From NCBI GenBank assembly GCA_038117205.1, contig JAYOFL010000004.1:23269-87268 (forward strand): a stretch of 64,000 nucleotides of DNA, given 5' to 3'. Both the position numbers and the translations under genes were made by a program. Numbering within the stretch: the first letter of the stretch is position 1; the number at the start of each line of letters is the position of its first letter. This document shows positions 43,010-52,153 of the stretch, one piece after another. Source of the DNA: JAQBZY01 sp038117205. GTDB taxonomy: Bacteria > Pseudomonadota > Alphaproteobacteria > Rhodospirillales > Casp-alpha2. Under the pieces are notes generated by a model. The model ran no database searches, was not told where the DNA came from, and saw nothing but the letters and a program-made list of their open reading frames with translations.

Positions 43010-44825
43010 CCTTGTAATTCAGCTTCAGCGCCGGGTCCTGCGCCTCCTTGCGGAGGAAACAGTTGCCGACCGTCAGCACCTCGATGTCGCTGCCCATGAA
43101 GCAGCGGAAGGCGTCCTCGGGCGTGCAGACGATGGGTTCGCCGCGGACGTTGAAGCTCGTGTTGACGAGCACCGGGCACCCCGTCTTCGCCTTGAACGCC
43201 GTCAGAAGCGCATGATAGCGCGGATTGGTCTCGGCATGCACGGTCTGGATGCGCGCCGAATAGTCGACGTGCGTGACGGCGGGAATGTCGGAACGCGGGA
43301 CGTTCAGTTTCTCGATGCCGAACAGCGCGTTCTCGGCGTCCGTCATCTTGCGCCGCCGGCGCTCGACGACGGGGGCAACCATCAGCATGTACGGGCTGTC
43401 GGCCGCGATCTCGAACCAGTCCGTGACGTCCTCGCGCAGCACCGACGGCGCGAAGGGTCGGAAGCTTTCCCGGTATTTGACGCGGAGATTGAGCGTCTTC
43501 TGCATGGACGCCGAGCGCGGGTCGCCGAGGATGGATCGTCCGCCGAGCGCGCGCGGGCCGAATTCCATGCGGCCCTGGAACCAGCCGACGGCTTTTTCCG
43601 CCGCCAGGGCATCGACGGTGGCGGCAATCAGATCGTCGTCGTTCATGGTCTCGAACTTGGCGCCGGCGGCGGTGAGCCGCGCCTCGATGTCGGCCTGGTC
43701 GTAGACGGGGCCGAGGTAACCGCCCTTCATGCCGTCCATGGCGCCGTTCAGCGTGCGGGGCTGGCCCTTATAGAGGTGATAGGCGTTGAGCGCCGCGCCG
43801 AGCGCGCCGCCGGCATCGCCGGCCGCCGGCTGCACCCAGACGTTCTCGAAGGCGCCGTCTCTGAGCACCTTGCCGTTGGCGACGCAGTTGAGCGCGACGC
43901 CCCCGGCCAGGCAGAGATTCTTGACGCCGCTTTCCTGGGCCAGCGACCGGGTCAGGCGGAGCACCGCCTCCTCGATCACCGCCTGCACGGACGCCGCCAG
44001 GTCCATGTGCCGCTGCGTCAACATCTCCTCGGCCTTGCGCGGCGGTCCGCCGAACAGCTTGTCGAACTTCGCGTTCGTCATGGTGAGGCCGGTGCAATAG
44101 TCGAAGTACGACTGATCGAGGCGGAACGAGCCGTCCTCCTTGAGGTCGATCAGATTGTCGAGAATGGTCTTCGCGAAGGTCGGCTCGCCGTAGGGTGCCA
44201 GCCCCATCACCTTGTACTCGCCGGAGTTCACCTTGAAGCCCGTGTAGTAGGTGAGCGCGGAATAGAGAAGACCGAGGGAATGCGGGAAGTGGATTTCCTT
44301 GGTCATCTTGAGGTCGCTGCCGCGGCCGATGGCGACGCTGGTCGTTGCCCATTCGCCGACGCCGTCCATGGTCAGCACCACCGCTTCCTCGAAGGGCGAG
44401 GGGAAGAACGCGGACGCGGCGTGGCTTTGATGGTGCTCCGAGAACAGGAGCTTGTTCATCCAGTCGAAGTCCGGGTCGAACTTCTTGAACTCCTTTCTGA
44501 GCAGGTCCTTCTGGAACAGCTTTTCCTTCAGCCATACCGGGATCGCCATCCGGAAAGACGCGAAGCCCCTGGGCGCGAAGGTCAGATAGGTCTCGAGAAG
44601 CCGCTCGAACTTCAGGAACGGCTTGTCGTAGAAGGCGACGAAATCGACGTCGGCGAGTTTCACTCCCGCCTCGCCCAGGCAGTACTCGATGGCGCGCTCG
44701 GGGAACGCCGCGTCGTGCTTCTTGCGGGTGAACCGCTCCTCCTGCGCCGCCGCGATGACGGCGCCGTCCTCGATCAGCGCCGCGGCGCTGTCGTGATAGA
44801 ACGCGGAGATGCCGAGAATGCGCAC
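42990..44825 (-). CDS. Carbamoyltransferase (NodU/CmcH family), copy 2
   Basis: A complete 611-residue enzyme. The N-terminal ASKHA-like part has ILGISAFYHDSAAAL, HHQSHAASAF (131-140) and LTMDGVGEW; the C-terminal YrdC-like part has EFGPRALGGRSIL, NLRVKYRESFRPFAPSV and NTSFNVRGEPIVCTPEDAF. These motifs are diagnostic. It closes the second cassette after a DUF5989 gene (16-base gap), and its stop overlaps or abuts the heparinase-like gene. Likely O-carbamoylates a glycan; having two cassettes suggests two acceptors or dosage. Confidence 0.95.
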   Translation of the reverse strand: MRILGISAFYHDSAAALIEDGAVIAAAQEERFTRKKHDAAFPERAIEYCLGEAGVKLADVDFVAFYDKPFLKFERLLETYLTFAPRGFASFRMAIPVWLKEKLFQKDLLRKEFKKFDPDFDWMNKLLFSEHHQSHAASAFFPSPFEEAVVLTMDGVGEWATTSVAIGRGSDLKMTKEIHFPHSLGLLYSALTYYTGFKVNSGEYKVMGLAPYGEPTFAKTILDNLIDLKEDGSFRLDQSYFDYCTGLTMTNAKFDKLFGGPPRKAEEMLTQRHMDLAASVQAVIEEAVLRLTRSLAQESGVKNLCLAGGVALNCVANGKVLRDGAFENVWVQPAAGDAGGALGAALNAYHLYKGQPRTLNGAMDGMKGGYLGPVYDQADIEARLTAAGAKFETMNDDDLIAATVDALAAEKAVGWFQGRMEFGPRALGGRSILGDPRSASMQKTLNLRVKYRESFRPFAPSVLREDVTDWFEIAADSPYMLMVAPVVERRRRKMTDAENALFGIEKLNVPRSDIPAVTHVDYSARIQTVHAETNPRYHALLTAFKAKTGCPVLVNTSFNVRGEPIVCTPEDAFRCFMGSDIEVLTVGNCFLRKEAQDPALKLNYKDAFELD

Positions 44826-44841
44826 GCGCCCGCCCCGGTCC

Positions 44842-44991
44842 TCAGAAGATCGTGTAGATGAAGGGCGCCACCGCCGAGCCCTGGCTGAGCACCACGAGCC
44901 CGCCGAACACCGCCATCATGACGATCACCGGCAGAAGCCAGAACTTCTTCCGGATCTTGAGAAACGCCCACAGTTCTTGAATGAAGGCCAT
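44842..44991 (-). CDS. DUF5989 family small membrane protein, copy 2
   Basis: A 49-residue gene encoding LWAFLKIRKKFW, a hydrophobic segment at residues 18-36, and the tail SAVAPFIYTIF. It is nine bases from the SxtJ stop and 16 from the carbamoyltransferase start. Same family and same position as the gene at 1507-1659. Function unknown. Confidence 0.87.
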   Translation of the reverse strand: MAFIQELWAFLKIRKKFWLLPVIVMMAVFGGLVVLSQGSAVAPFIYTIF

Positions 44992-45000
44992 GTCGGATTC

Positions 45001-45435
45001 CTAAAACTGATTCTTCATGGATTGCGGTTCGGGACCGGGCGGGTCGCGCTCGATCCAATAGGACTTGGCATTCTTGTCGAAGGATCGGTTGAGCGGATCC
45101 TTGCCGGTGGCGCGCATCAAGAGCCCGATCGGCGTCACGGTGGTGAAGAACAAGAGCCCCATGACGAGCGGATTGACGAACTTGTACAGCAACATCCCAA
45201 ACTTGAACCACAGGATGTTGAGGGGTTTGAGAGCCTTGGGCGCCACGTAGGCCAGCACCAGGAACACCGCGGCCACGCCGAGCGCCCAATAGCGGGGCGG
45301 CAGGCCCTTGATCAGCGGGAACAGCGCGATCACGGCGAAGACGACGGCGAAGACGATGCCGAAGCTCTTCTCCGATCCGACCTGCACGTCGCCGTGCCGG
45401 TTCAGGTCTTCGTGGGTTCCGCCGGTGCTCGCCAT
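45001..45435 (-). CDS. SxtJ family membrane protein, copy 2
   Basis: About 144 residues from ATG 45435 (MASTGG); a start at 45453 adds six residues. SEKSFGIVFAVVFAV is the conserved entry, and about three hydrophobic segments follow (residues 24-43, 46-66, 80-100), then TPIGLLMRATGKDPL. It is first in the second carbamoyltransferase cassette and follows rsmB by 69 bases. Role unknown, probably a membrane partner of the carbamoyltransferase. Confidence 0.84.
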   Translation of the reverse strand: MASTGGTHEDLNRHGDVQVGSEKSFGIVFAVVFAVIALFPLIKGLPPRYWALGVAAVFLVLAYVAPKALKPLNILWFKFGMLLYKFVNPLVMGLLFFTTVTPIGLLMRATGKDPLNRSFDKNAKSYWIERDPPGPEPQSMKNQF

Positions 45436-45504
45436 TCGCAATGCCCAATCCATTCGAAGCCCGTGTCTACCCCCCGGGCGGGGCGAAAGTAAAGTGTCGT
45501 TGCG

Positions 45505-46809
45505 TTAATGTTCCCTGATCAGTCTCGTGACGTAGAAGCCGTCCGTCCCGCCCGCCCCGGACAGCATCGACGGCAGCGTGCGCACGTCGCCGGCCGACGT
45601 GACCGCCGCCTCCAGGCCAACGAGCTCCGCCGCACGGACGGGGCGGCGGGAAAACGCGGGATTGGCGGCGAGAAACCCGTCGACGATCGCCGGGCCCTCT
45701 TCCGATTGCAGCGAACAGGTGCAGTAGACGAGATCGCCGCCCGGCTTGAGCATGCCGGCCGCCGCCGCCAGCAGGCGCGCCTGCACGGCGGTCAGTTTCC
45801 GGACGTCCTCCGGCGTCTTCAGCCGCGCCGCGTCCGGGTGCCGGCGGAGCGTCCCGGTGGCGCTGCAGGGCGCGTCCAGCAGGACGGCGTCGAGGGGCTC
45901 TGCCGGCCGCCACTTGGCGGCATCGGCGCATACGACCTCGGCCGCGAGGTGCGTGCGCGCCAGATTCTCGTGTACCCGCGCCAGCCGGTTCTTGGAAATG
46001 TCCAGCGCCGTCACCCGCCAGCCGGCGGCGGCCAACTGCATGGTCTTGCCGCCGGGCGCGGCGCAGAGATCGGCGACTGTCCGGCCGCCGCCGGCGCCCA
46101 TCAGGAACGCCGGCAGCCGGGCCGACAGGTCCTGCACCCACCAGGCACCTTCCTGGAAACCGGGGAGCGCCGTCACGTCCGTCGTGTCGGAAAGCCGTAT
46201 GGCGCCGCCCGGCATGACCTGGCCGCCGAGGCGCGCCGCCCATTCGGCCGGATCGCCGGCGACGGAAAGATCGAGCGGCGGCGACGTCAGATGTTGGACG
46301 GCGATGGCGCGGGTTGCATCCTCGCCGTAGGCCTCGCACCAGCTCTGCCACAGCCAGTCCGGGGTGTCGACGCGGACCCCGTCGAGCGCCGCCAGCATGT
46401 CCCGGCCGTCTCGCTGCAGCCGGCGCATGACCGCGTTCACCAGTTTCGCCATGTGCGTGAGCCCGGCGGCGCGGCAGAGCTCCACCGTCGTATCGACGGC
46501 GGCGTGGTCCGGCACGTCGGAGAACATCAGTTGCGCCACGCCGACGCGCAGTACGTCGAGGACCGGCCGCGACTTGGCGGCCGGGGGTTTTTCCAGGCAG
46601 GCGGAAATCAGGGCGTCGATCTCGCCCAGCCGCCGCATGACGGTCTTGGCGAGATAGACGGCGAGGGACCGGTCGGCGGTCGAAAGGCTGGCGTCGATGG
46701 CGTCGATGGCGTCGTCCAACTGGCGTTTTTGGTGCAGGACGGCGCGCACCAGTTCGAAGGTCGCAAGCCGAGGCGCCAGGCCGGGCGGGACGGAGGGTCG
46801 GGCGTTCAT
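45505..46809 (-). CDS. rsmB: 16S rRNA (cytosine-967-C5) methyltransferase
   Basis: A 434-residue RsmB/Sun enzyme from ATG 46809 (the longer frame begins with TTG). The N-terminal NusB-like helical domain covers residues 10-150; the SAM-binding core has DLCAAPGGKTMQLA, DAPCSATG with the second cysteine and VYCTCSLQSEE with the catalytic cysteine. It methylates C967 of 16S rRNA. It neighbours htpX as in many alphaproteobacteria. The SxtJ gene starts 69 bases after its stop. Confidence 0.94.
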   Translation of the reverse strand: MNARPSVPPGLAPRLATFELVRAVLHQKRQLDDAIDAIDASLSTADRSLAVYLAKTVMRRLGEIDALISACLEKPPAAKSRPVLDVLRVGVAQLMFSDVPDHAAVDTTVELCRAAGLTHMAKLVNAVMRRLQRDGRDMLAALDGVRVDTPDWLWQSWCEAYGEDATRAIAVQHLTSPPLDLSVAGDPAEWAARLGGQVMPGGAIRLSDTTDVTALPGFQEGAWWVQDLSARLPAFLMGAGGGRTVADLCAAPGGKTMQLAAAGWRVTALDISKNRLARVHENLARTHLAAEVVCADAAKWRPAEPLDAVLLDAPCSATGTLRRHPDAARLKTPEDVRKLTAVQARLLAAAAGMLKPGGDLVYCTCSLQSEEGPAIVDGFLAANPAFSRRPVRAAELVGLEAAVTSAGDVRTLPSMLSGAGGTDGFYVTRLIREH

Positions 46810-46869
46810 GGCCGGCACCCTACGCCCGGGGGCGGGATTGGCAAGGGCCGTGCTCAACGGGTTTTGTGA

Positions 46870-47733
46870 TCAACCCCAAGGCCCGCCGCCGCCAGTGGCG
46901 TCGCCGGCGAGCTCGCGCAGCTTGCGGACGCGGTTGGCCGTCTTCGGGTGCGTCGAGAACAGGTTGTCGACGGAATGCGCATGCAGCGGATTGACGATGA
47001 ACATGTGCGCCGTCGCCGGATTGCTCTCGGCGGTCTCGTTATTGTGGGCGGCGGCACCGCGTTCCAGTTTCTCCAAGGCCGACGCCAGCCACAGCGGGTT
47101 TCCGCAGATCTCGGCGCCGCCGGCGTCGGCGCCGTATTCCCGGGTCCGGGAAATCGCCATCTGAACCAGCATGGCGGCGATCGGGGCCAGGATCATGACC
47201 AGGATCGTGCCGATGGCGCCCAAGGGATTGTTGCGGTTGTTGCCGAAGAACAGCGCGAAGTTGGCGAGCATGGAAAGCGCGCCGGCCACGGTCGCGGTGA
47301 TCGTCATGATCAGCGTGTCGCGGTTCCGGACGTGCGCCAGTTCGTGCGCCATGACGCCGGCCACTTCCTCGCTGTTGAGAATGCGCAGAAGCCCCGTGGT
47401 TGCGGCGACGGCGGCGTTTTCCGGGTTGCGGCCGGTGGCGAAGGCGTTCGGCTGCTCGCTGTCGATGACGTAGACTTTCGGCATCGGCATCCCGGCCCTG
47501 TCGGCCAACTGTTCGACGATGCCGTAGAAGCCGGGCGCCGTCCGCGCGTCGACCTCGCGGGCGCCATACATGGAAAGCACGATCTTGTCGGCGTTCCAGT
47601 AGGCGATGACGTTGCCGACGGCGGCGAACGCGAGCGCCATCACCATGCCGCCCTCGCCGCCCAGCAGGTATCCGGCGGCGCCGAACAGCGCCATCAGGCC
47701 AGCCAACAGGATTGCCGTCTTGGTGTAATTCAT
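46870..47733 (-). CDS. htpX: Membrane zinc metalloprotease
   Basis: A 287-residue M48 protease that removes damaged inner-membrane proteins. Two N-terminal membrane segments (residues 6-23 and 28-46), then HELAH (130-134) with the zinc ligands and active-site Glu, two more hydrophobic segments (about 145-165 and 180-195), and EYGADAGGAEI with the third ligand. Divergent from the SDHAF4-like gene; a CTTGAA...GATAAT promoter with a heat-shock flavour lies upstream. Confidence 0.95.
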   Translation of the reverse strand: MNYTKTAILLAGLMALFGAAGYLLGGEGGMVMALAFAAVGNVIAYWNADKIVLSMYGAREVDARTAPGFYGIVEQLADRAGMPMPKVYVIDSEQPNAFATGRNPENAAVAATTGLLRILNSEEVAGVMAHELAHVRNRDTLIMTITATVAGALSMLANFALFFGNNRNNPLGAIGTILVMILAPIAAMLVQMAISRTREYGADAGGAEICGNPLWLASALEKLERGAAAHNNETAESNPATAHMFIVNPLHAHSVDNLFSTHPKTANRVRKLRELAGDATGGGGPWG

Positions 47734-47777
47734 GGAACCCCTCCGCGGCGCGCGGGTTGCGTTGCCGCACCAGATGA

Positions 47778-47804
47778 ATTATCTCGAAGGCGAGGAAATT
47801 CAAG
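47778..47804 (-). promoter_or_regulatory. Possible sigma-32-type promoter of htpX
   Basis: Minus strand CTTGAA (47804-47799), 15-bp spacer, GATAAT (47783-47778), about 45 bases before the htpX ATG. CTTGAA is the -35 core of heat-shock promoters, and htpX is heat-inducible in E. coli. The -10 is not of the CCCCAT type, so this is only suggestive. Confidence 0.35.
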
Positions 47805-47834
47805 CGATCTGGCGACAAATTACGGGAATTTAAC

Positions 47835-48023
47835 ATGACCGCGAAGAGGCCCGACAGAGTCTCCGAAGCGCCCGCCAAGACCTCGGACGAGCCGCCGGCT
47901 CAGGTGACGGACGAGGCCGCGAAGAAGGCCGCCGGGGCCAAGCCGGAGACCGGCGGGCCGGCCGGGCCGGAACCCACCCGTTACGGCGATTGGGAAAAGA
48001 AGGGCCGCTGCATCGACTTCTGA
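47835..48023 (+). CDS. DUF1674 (SDHAF4-like) succinate dehydrogenase assembly factor
   Basis: A 62-residue protein with an acidic/alanine-rich disordered start and the conserved DUF1674 tail EPTRYGDWEKKGRCIDF. The eukaryotic homologue SDHAF4 protects the flavoprotein subunit during assembly of succinate dehydrogenase. The htpX neighbourhood is typical of alphaproteobacteria. Start at ATG 47835, 101 bases from the divergent htpX start. Confidence 0.9.
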   Translation: MTAKRPDRVSEAPAKTSDEPPAQVTDEAAKKAAGAKPETGGPAGPEPTRYGDWEKKGRCIDF

Positions 48024-48138
48024 CGCCGCCGCTTCGATCCCCCCACGCCCCGATTGCCCGGCCGCGTTCCCTTATCGTAAGGTTTTCGTCATCGCGCCGC
48101 CTTATTGGATGCTAGGCGCGCAAGGGGGCGGTTAGGGC

Positions 48139-49596
48139 ATGGCGAAGGGGCTCTTCGGGTCGCTGTTCAAGGCGTTCGGCGGCGGCCGCGGCAAGAAGAA
48201 GAAACGCGGCCGCGCCACGCACGCCGGCGGCGGCAGCTTCCGTCCGAGCGGCGAGGGCGGCCTCGCCGTCGCCAAGGTTCTCGTCTGCGATCTGCACGGC
48301 TCCGGCGGCCCGGAATTCGCCGACCGCGTCACCGGCATCCTCGCCAACACCTCCGCCTTCAGCACCTACCGCCTCAAGAAGGCGATCCGCCAGAACATCC
48401 GGCTCGGCCTCCTGGAACGGCTGCTGACGGCCGCCGAGGAAGGCACGAAGCTCCTCAAGGAAGAAAAGGGCGAGCTGCTGATCTGGGGCGAGATGGAGGA
48501 CATGGGGACCATCGCGCGGCTGCATTTTCACAGCACCGCCGGCACCGCCGACGGCCAGCCCGGCACCTTCGGGCTCGCCGACACCCTCGATCTGCCATCG
48601 CCGTTGCCGGACGGCTATGCCGACATCATCCGCGCCGTCGTGCTGGCCGCCATCGGCGCCGCCACCGACGGTCCGAAGAGCGACATCGCCGAAGCCCTGA
48701 AGAAGGCGCTGCCGGCGGTCGAAAAGGCCGCCGCCGACCTGCCCGGCGATCTGCAGGACGAGCACAAGGCGGCGGTGTTGAATTGCGCCGGCAACGCCTT
48801 CGCGACCTCGATCCGGTTCGGCGACAAGAAGGCGCTGCCGGGCGCGGTACAGATGTACGAGGCGGCGAACGCGCTCTGCAGCGCCGAGGCGTCGCCCGTC
48901 ACCTGGGCCTTGGTGCAGACGCACTGGGCGGCGGCGCTGGAGGCGGACGGGCGCATGCGCCAGGACCCGGCCGCCGTCGAGGCGGCCTGCGGCCGCTATC
49001 AGGCGGTGACGGAAGGACTGACGCGGGAAACCAACGGCTACGACTGGGCGCTGGCGCACGTGCGCCGGGCCATGGGGCTTTACAAGCTGGCGTCGCTGGC
49101 GCCGGAACGGACGGTGCCGCTCCTCAAGGACGCGGCGGCCTCCTTCGAGGCGGCGCTCGAGGTCTATGACCGCAACGTCATGCCGGCGCGCTGGGGCGAG
49201 GTGATGAACCACTACGGCGTCGTACTGATGGCGCTCGGCGGGCACGGCGCCGGCAACGCTACCTACGAGCAATCCATTTCCGCCTTCAAGAAGGCGCTCG
49301 AGGTGCGCCGGCGCGACATCACTCCGCTGCCGTGGGCGCAGACCGTCAACAATCTCGGCGCGGCGTGCTTCGCGCTCGGCAAGCGGACCAAGGAAACGCA
49401 CCTGCTGAACGAGGCCGCCACCTGCTTCGAGGGCGCCATCGGCGTGTTCCAGGACATGCGCGGTCAGAAGAAGCGGGCGGCGGTGATCGCCAAGAACCTG
49501 GAAAAGGTGCAGCGCATGCTGGGCGCGCGCACGCCGGAAGAGGCGGCGGGCGGTGCAGACGCCAAGCCGAAACGGAAAAAGAAAACGGCGCCCTGA
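48139..49596 (+). CDS. TPR-like repeat protein, unassigned
   Basis: A 485-residue protein. The N-terminus (residues 1-30) is basic with GRGKKKKRGR. Residues 45-170 contain an alpha/beta domain (VAKVLVCDLHGSG, GELLIWGEMEDMG) that may be a degenerate enzyme-like fold. Residues 185-460 are helical repeats of tetratricopeptide type, for example AVLNCAGNAFATSIRFG and VNNLGAACFALGKRTKE. The last 15 residues are Lys-rich. I cannot name a function; scaffolding is the usual role of such repeats. It ends at a strong intrinsic terminator. Confidence 0.72.
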   Translation: MAKGLFGSLFKAFGGGRGKKKKRGRATHAGGGSFRPSGEGGLAVAKVLVCDLHGSGGPEFADRVTGILANTSAFSTYRLKKAIRQNIRLGLLERLLTAAEEGTKLLKEEKGELLIWGEMEDMGTIARLHFHSTAGTADGQPGTFGLADTLDLPSPLPDGYADIIRAVVLAAIGAATDGPKSDIAEALKKALPAVEKAAADLPGDLQDEHKAAVLNCAGNAFATSIRFGDKKALPGAVQMYEAANALCSAEASPVTWALVQTHWAAALEADGRMRQDPAAVEAACGRYQAVTEGLTRETNGYDWALAHVRRAMGLYKLASLAPERTVPLLKDAAASFEAALEVYDRNVMPARWGEVMNHYGVVLMALGGHGAGNATYEQSISAFKKALEVRRRDITPLPWAQTVNNLGAACFALGKRTKETHLLNEAATCFEGAIGVFQDMRGQKKRAAVIAKNLEKVQRMLGARTPEEAAGGADAKPKRKKKTAP

Positions 49597-49614
49597 GGGA
49601 TCAGGGCGCCGTTT
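49583..49614. terminator. Bidirectional intrinsic terminator between the TPR gene and acs
   Basis: A perfect 13-bp stem AACGGCGCCCTGA/TCAGGGCGCCGTT with a GGGA loop, flanked by A-rich sequence on the left and GTTTCC on the right. It covers the TPR stop codon and lies 23 bases past the acs stop on the other strand, so it can stop both convergent transcripts. Confidence 0.8.
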
Positions 49615-49636
49615 CCGGTTTCGGTGGTGGACCGGA

Positions 49637-51583
49637 TTACTTCTTCCGGTTCTGCCGGTTGTCGACCAGGCCGTCGACGACGGCGGGGTCCGCCAGCGTC
49701 GAGGTGTCGCCGAGGTTCGAGAAGTCGTCCTCGGCGATCTTGCGGAGAATACGCCGCATGATCTTGCCGGAACGGGTCTTCGGCAGGCCCGGCGCCCACT
49801 GCAGCCAGTCCGGGCTGGCGATCGGGCCGATGTCCTTGCGGACCCAGGCCACCAGCTCCTTCTTCAGCTCGTCGGACGGCTCTTCGCCGGCGTTCAGCGT
49901 GACGTAGGCGTAGATGCCCTGGCCCTTGATGTCGTGCGGCGCGCCGACGACGGCGGCCTCGGCGACCTTCGGGTGCGCGACCAGCGACGATTCCACTTCC
50001 GCCGTGCCCATGCGGTGGCCGGACACGTTGATGACGTCGTCGACGCGGCCGGTGATCCAGTAATAGCCGTCGGCGTCGCGCCGGCAGCCGTCACCGGTGA
50101 AGTACTTGCCCTTGTAGGTGGCGAAGTAGGTTTCCATGAACCGCTTGTGATCGCCGTAGACGGACCGCATCTGGCCCGGCCAGCTGGCGACGATGCAGAG
50201 ATTTCCCTCCGTCGCGCCTTCCAGCACCTTGCCCTCGGCGTCGACGATCTGCGGCTGCACGCCGAAGAACGGCAGCGTCGCCGAGCCCGGCTTCAAGTCG
50301 ATGGCGCCGGCCAGCGGCGTGATCAGGATGCCGCCGGTTTCCGTCTGCCACCAGGTGTCAACGATGGGGCAGCGGCTGTCGCCGACGACGCGGTAGTACC
50401 ATTCCCACGCTTCCGGGTTGATCGGCTCGCCGACGGAGCCCAGCAGGCGCAGCGATTTGCGGGACGTCTTCTTCACCGGCTCGTCGCCTTCGCGCATCAG
50501 CGCGCGGATGGCCGTCGGCGCGGTGTAGAAGATCGAGACGTTGTGCTTGTCGCAGACGTCCCAGAAGCGCGACACGGACGGATAGTTCGGCACGCCCTCG
50601 AACATCAGGGTCGTGGCGCCGTTGGCGAGCGGCCCATAGAGAATGTAGCTGTGGCCCGTGACCCAGCCCACGTCCGCCGTGCACCAGTAGATTTCGCCGT
50701 CCTTGTAGTCGAAGACGTATTCGTGCGTCATCGACGCGTAGACCAGATAGCCGCCGGTCGTGTGCAATACGCCCTTCGGCTTGCCGGTCGATCCCGACGT
50801 GTAGAGGATGAACAGCGGATCCTCCGCATTCATTTCCTCGGCCGGGCAATCCGTCGCCGCGCTGGCCGTCACGTCCTCGTACCAGACGTCGCGCTTGTCG
50901 GCCATGTCGATGGCGCCGCCGGTGCGCTTGACGACGATCACCGTGTGCACGCTATCGCACTTCTTGAGCGCCGCGTCGGTGTTGACTTTGAGCGGCACCT
51001 TCTTGCCGCCGCGCAGACCCTCGTCGGCGGTGATGACCATGCAGCACTTCGAATCGTCGATGCGCTGCGCCAGGCTGTCCGGCGAGAAGCCGCCGAAGAC
51101 GACGGAGTGCACGGCGCCTATGCGCGCGCAGGCGAGCATGGCGTAGGCCGCTTCCGGGATCATCGGCATGTAGATGCAGACCCGGTCGCCCTTCTTGACG
51201 CCGCGCGCCTTCATGGCGTTGGCGAGACGGCAGACGTGCTCGTGCAATTGCTTGTAGGTGATCTTGGTGTCGTCCTTCGGATCGTCGCCTTCCCAGATGA
51301 TGGCGACCTGATCGCCCCGCTTCGCCAGATGCCGGTCGATGCAGTTGGCGGCCGCGTTCAGCGTACCGTCATGGAACCATTTGATGGAGACGTTCGGGAT
51401 GTCGTAGTTGACGTCCTTGATCTTGGTGAACGGCTTGATCCAGTCGACGCGCTTGCCGTGCTCGGCCCAGAAGCCATCCGGATCCTCGACCGAACGCTTG
51501 TACCATTCCTGATAGGTCTTCTTGTCGATCAGGGCCGACTTGGCGAACTCCGCCGGCACCGGATGAATATGGACTTCGCTCAT
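49637..51583 (-). CDS. acs: Acetyl-CoA synthetase
   Basis: A 648-residue AMP-forming enzyme making acetyl-CoA from acetate. YTSGSTGKPKGVLH is the AMP/P-loop motif, WWQTETGGI is the next core motif, and PKTRSGKIMRRILR near the C-terminus has the lysine controlled by acetylation in homologues. Length equals the usual 645-655 residues. ATG 51583. A promoter-like pair lies about 120 bases upstream. Confidence 0.97.
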   Translation of the reverse strand: MSEVHIHPVPAEFAKSALIDKKTYQEWYKRSVEDPDGFWAEHGKRVDWIKPFTKIKDVNYDIPNVSIKWFHDGTLNAAANCIDRHLAKRGDQVAIIWEGDDPKDDTKITYKQLHEHVCRLANAMKARGVKKGDRVCIYMPMIPEAAYAMLACARIGAVHSVVFGGFSPDSLAQRIDDSKCCMVITADEGLRGGKKVPLKVNTDAALKKCDSVHTVIVVKRTGGAIDMADKRDVWYEDVTASAATDCPAEEMNAEDPLFILYTSGSTGKPKGVLHTTGGYLVYASMTHEYVFDYKDGEIYWCTADVGWVTGHSYILYGPLANGATTLMFEGVPNYPSVSRFWDVCDKHNVSIFYTAPTAIRALMREGDEPVKKTSRKSLRLLGSVGEPINPEAWEWYYRVVGDSRCPIVDTWWQTETGGILITPLAGAIDLKPGSATLPFFGVQPQIVDAEGKVLEGATEGNLCIVASWPGQMRSVYGDHKRFMETYFATYKGKYFTGDGCRRDADGYYWITGRVDDVINVSGHRMGTAEVESSLVAHPKVAEAAVVGAPHDIKGQGIYAYVTLNAGEEPSDELKKELVAWVRKDIGPIASPDWLQWAPGLPKTRSGKIMRRILRKIAEDDFSNLGDTSTLADPAVVDGLVDNRQNRKK

Positions 51584-51705
51584 GACGTGCTTCCTCTCCC
51601 TGTACTCTCGCGCTGCTTCCGGACCCTGTTCTTGCCGCGGCCGGTAAACCCGTATCGGTTTCCGGCGGCGTCCCCGTCTTCAAGCGGGGCCCAGGCCACC
51701 TTGGA

Positions 51706-51733
51706 ATTATGGCGAAAAACCCTCACTTGCCAA
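51706..51733 (-). promoter_or_regulatory. Predicted acs promoter
   Basis: Minus strand TTGGCA (51733-51728), 16-bp spacer, CATAAT (51711-51706), giving a leader of about 115 bases. Visual match only. The 221-base gap between acs and the Rieske gene also has a small hairpin CCCCG...CGGGG at 51672-51690. Confidence 0.45.
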
Positions 51734-51804
51734 GTCTTGCCCCAAGCCCTTCGCTGGTCATGACTGGGGAAAAATCAGGCGAAACGACGGACCGCCGCCG
51801 GGCC

Positions 51805-52149
51805 TCAGGGGACCGGCGGGTGCACGTATAGGCCGCCGTCGCGCACCTCGGCATTGATCCGTGTCAACCTGTCGCCACGGCAGGGACCGGAAAAACAGCG
51901 CCCGTCCTCGATGTGGAAAAGCGCCCCGTGCGTCGAACAGATGATGTGCTTCCTCTCGACGTCGAGGAACTGTCCCGGCTTGAAATCGAGCGGCATGCCG
52001 ATGTGCGGGCACATGTTCTCGTAGACGAAGACGTCGGCGCCCCGCCGCAGCACCATGACGCCGAGCTTGCGGTCGGGAAACTCGGCGACGAAGCCGGCTG
52101 AACCGCCGTCCGGCACGTCGTCGAAATTGCAGAGGCGGAGCGCGGTCAA
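51805..52149 (-). CDS. Rieske [2Fe-2S] protein (ferredoxin type)
   Basis: A 114-residue single-domain Rieske protein. Cluster ligands are CPH (C47, H49) and CSTH (C71, H74). TTG start at 52149, four bases after the EVE gene stop. Stand-alone Rieske ferredoxins of this size serve as electron carriers or as small subunits of oxygenases. No partner oxygenase is nearby, so a general redox role is all that can be said. Confidence 0.85.
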   Translation of the reverse strand: MTALRLCNFDDVPDGGSAGFVAEFPDRKLGVMVLRRGADVFVYENMCPHIGMPLDFKPGQFLDVERKHIICSTHGALFHIEDGRCFSGPCRGDRLTRINAEVRDGGLYVHPPVP

Positions 52150-52153
52150 GGGA

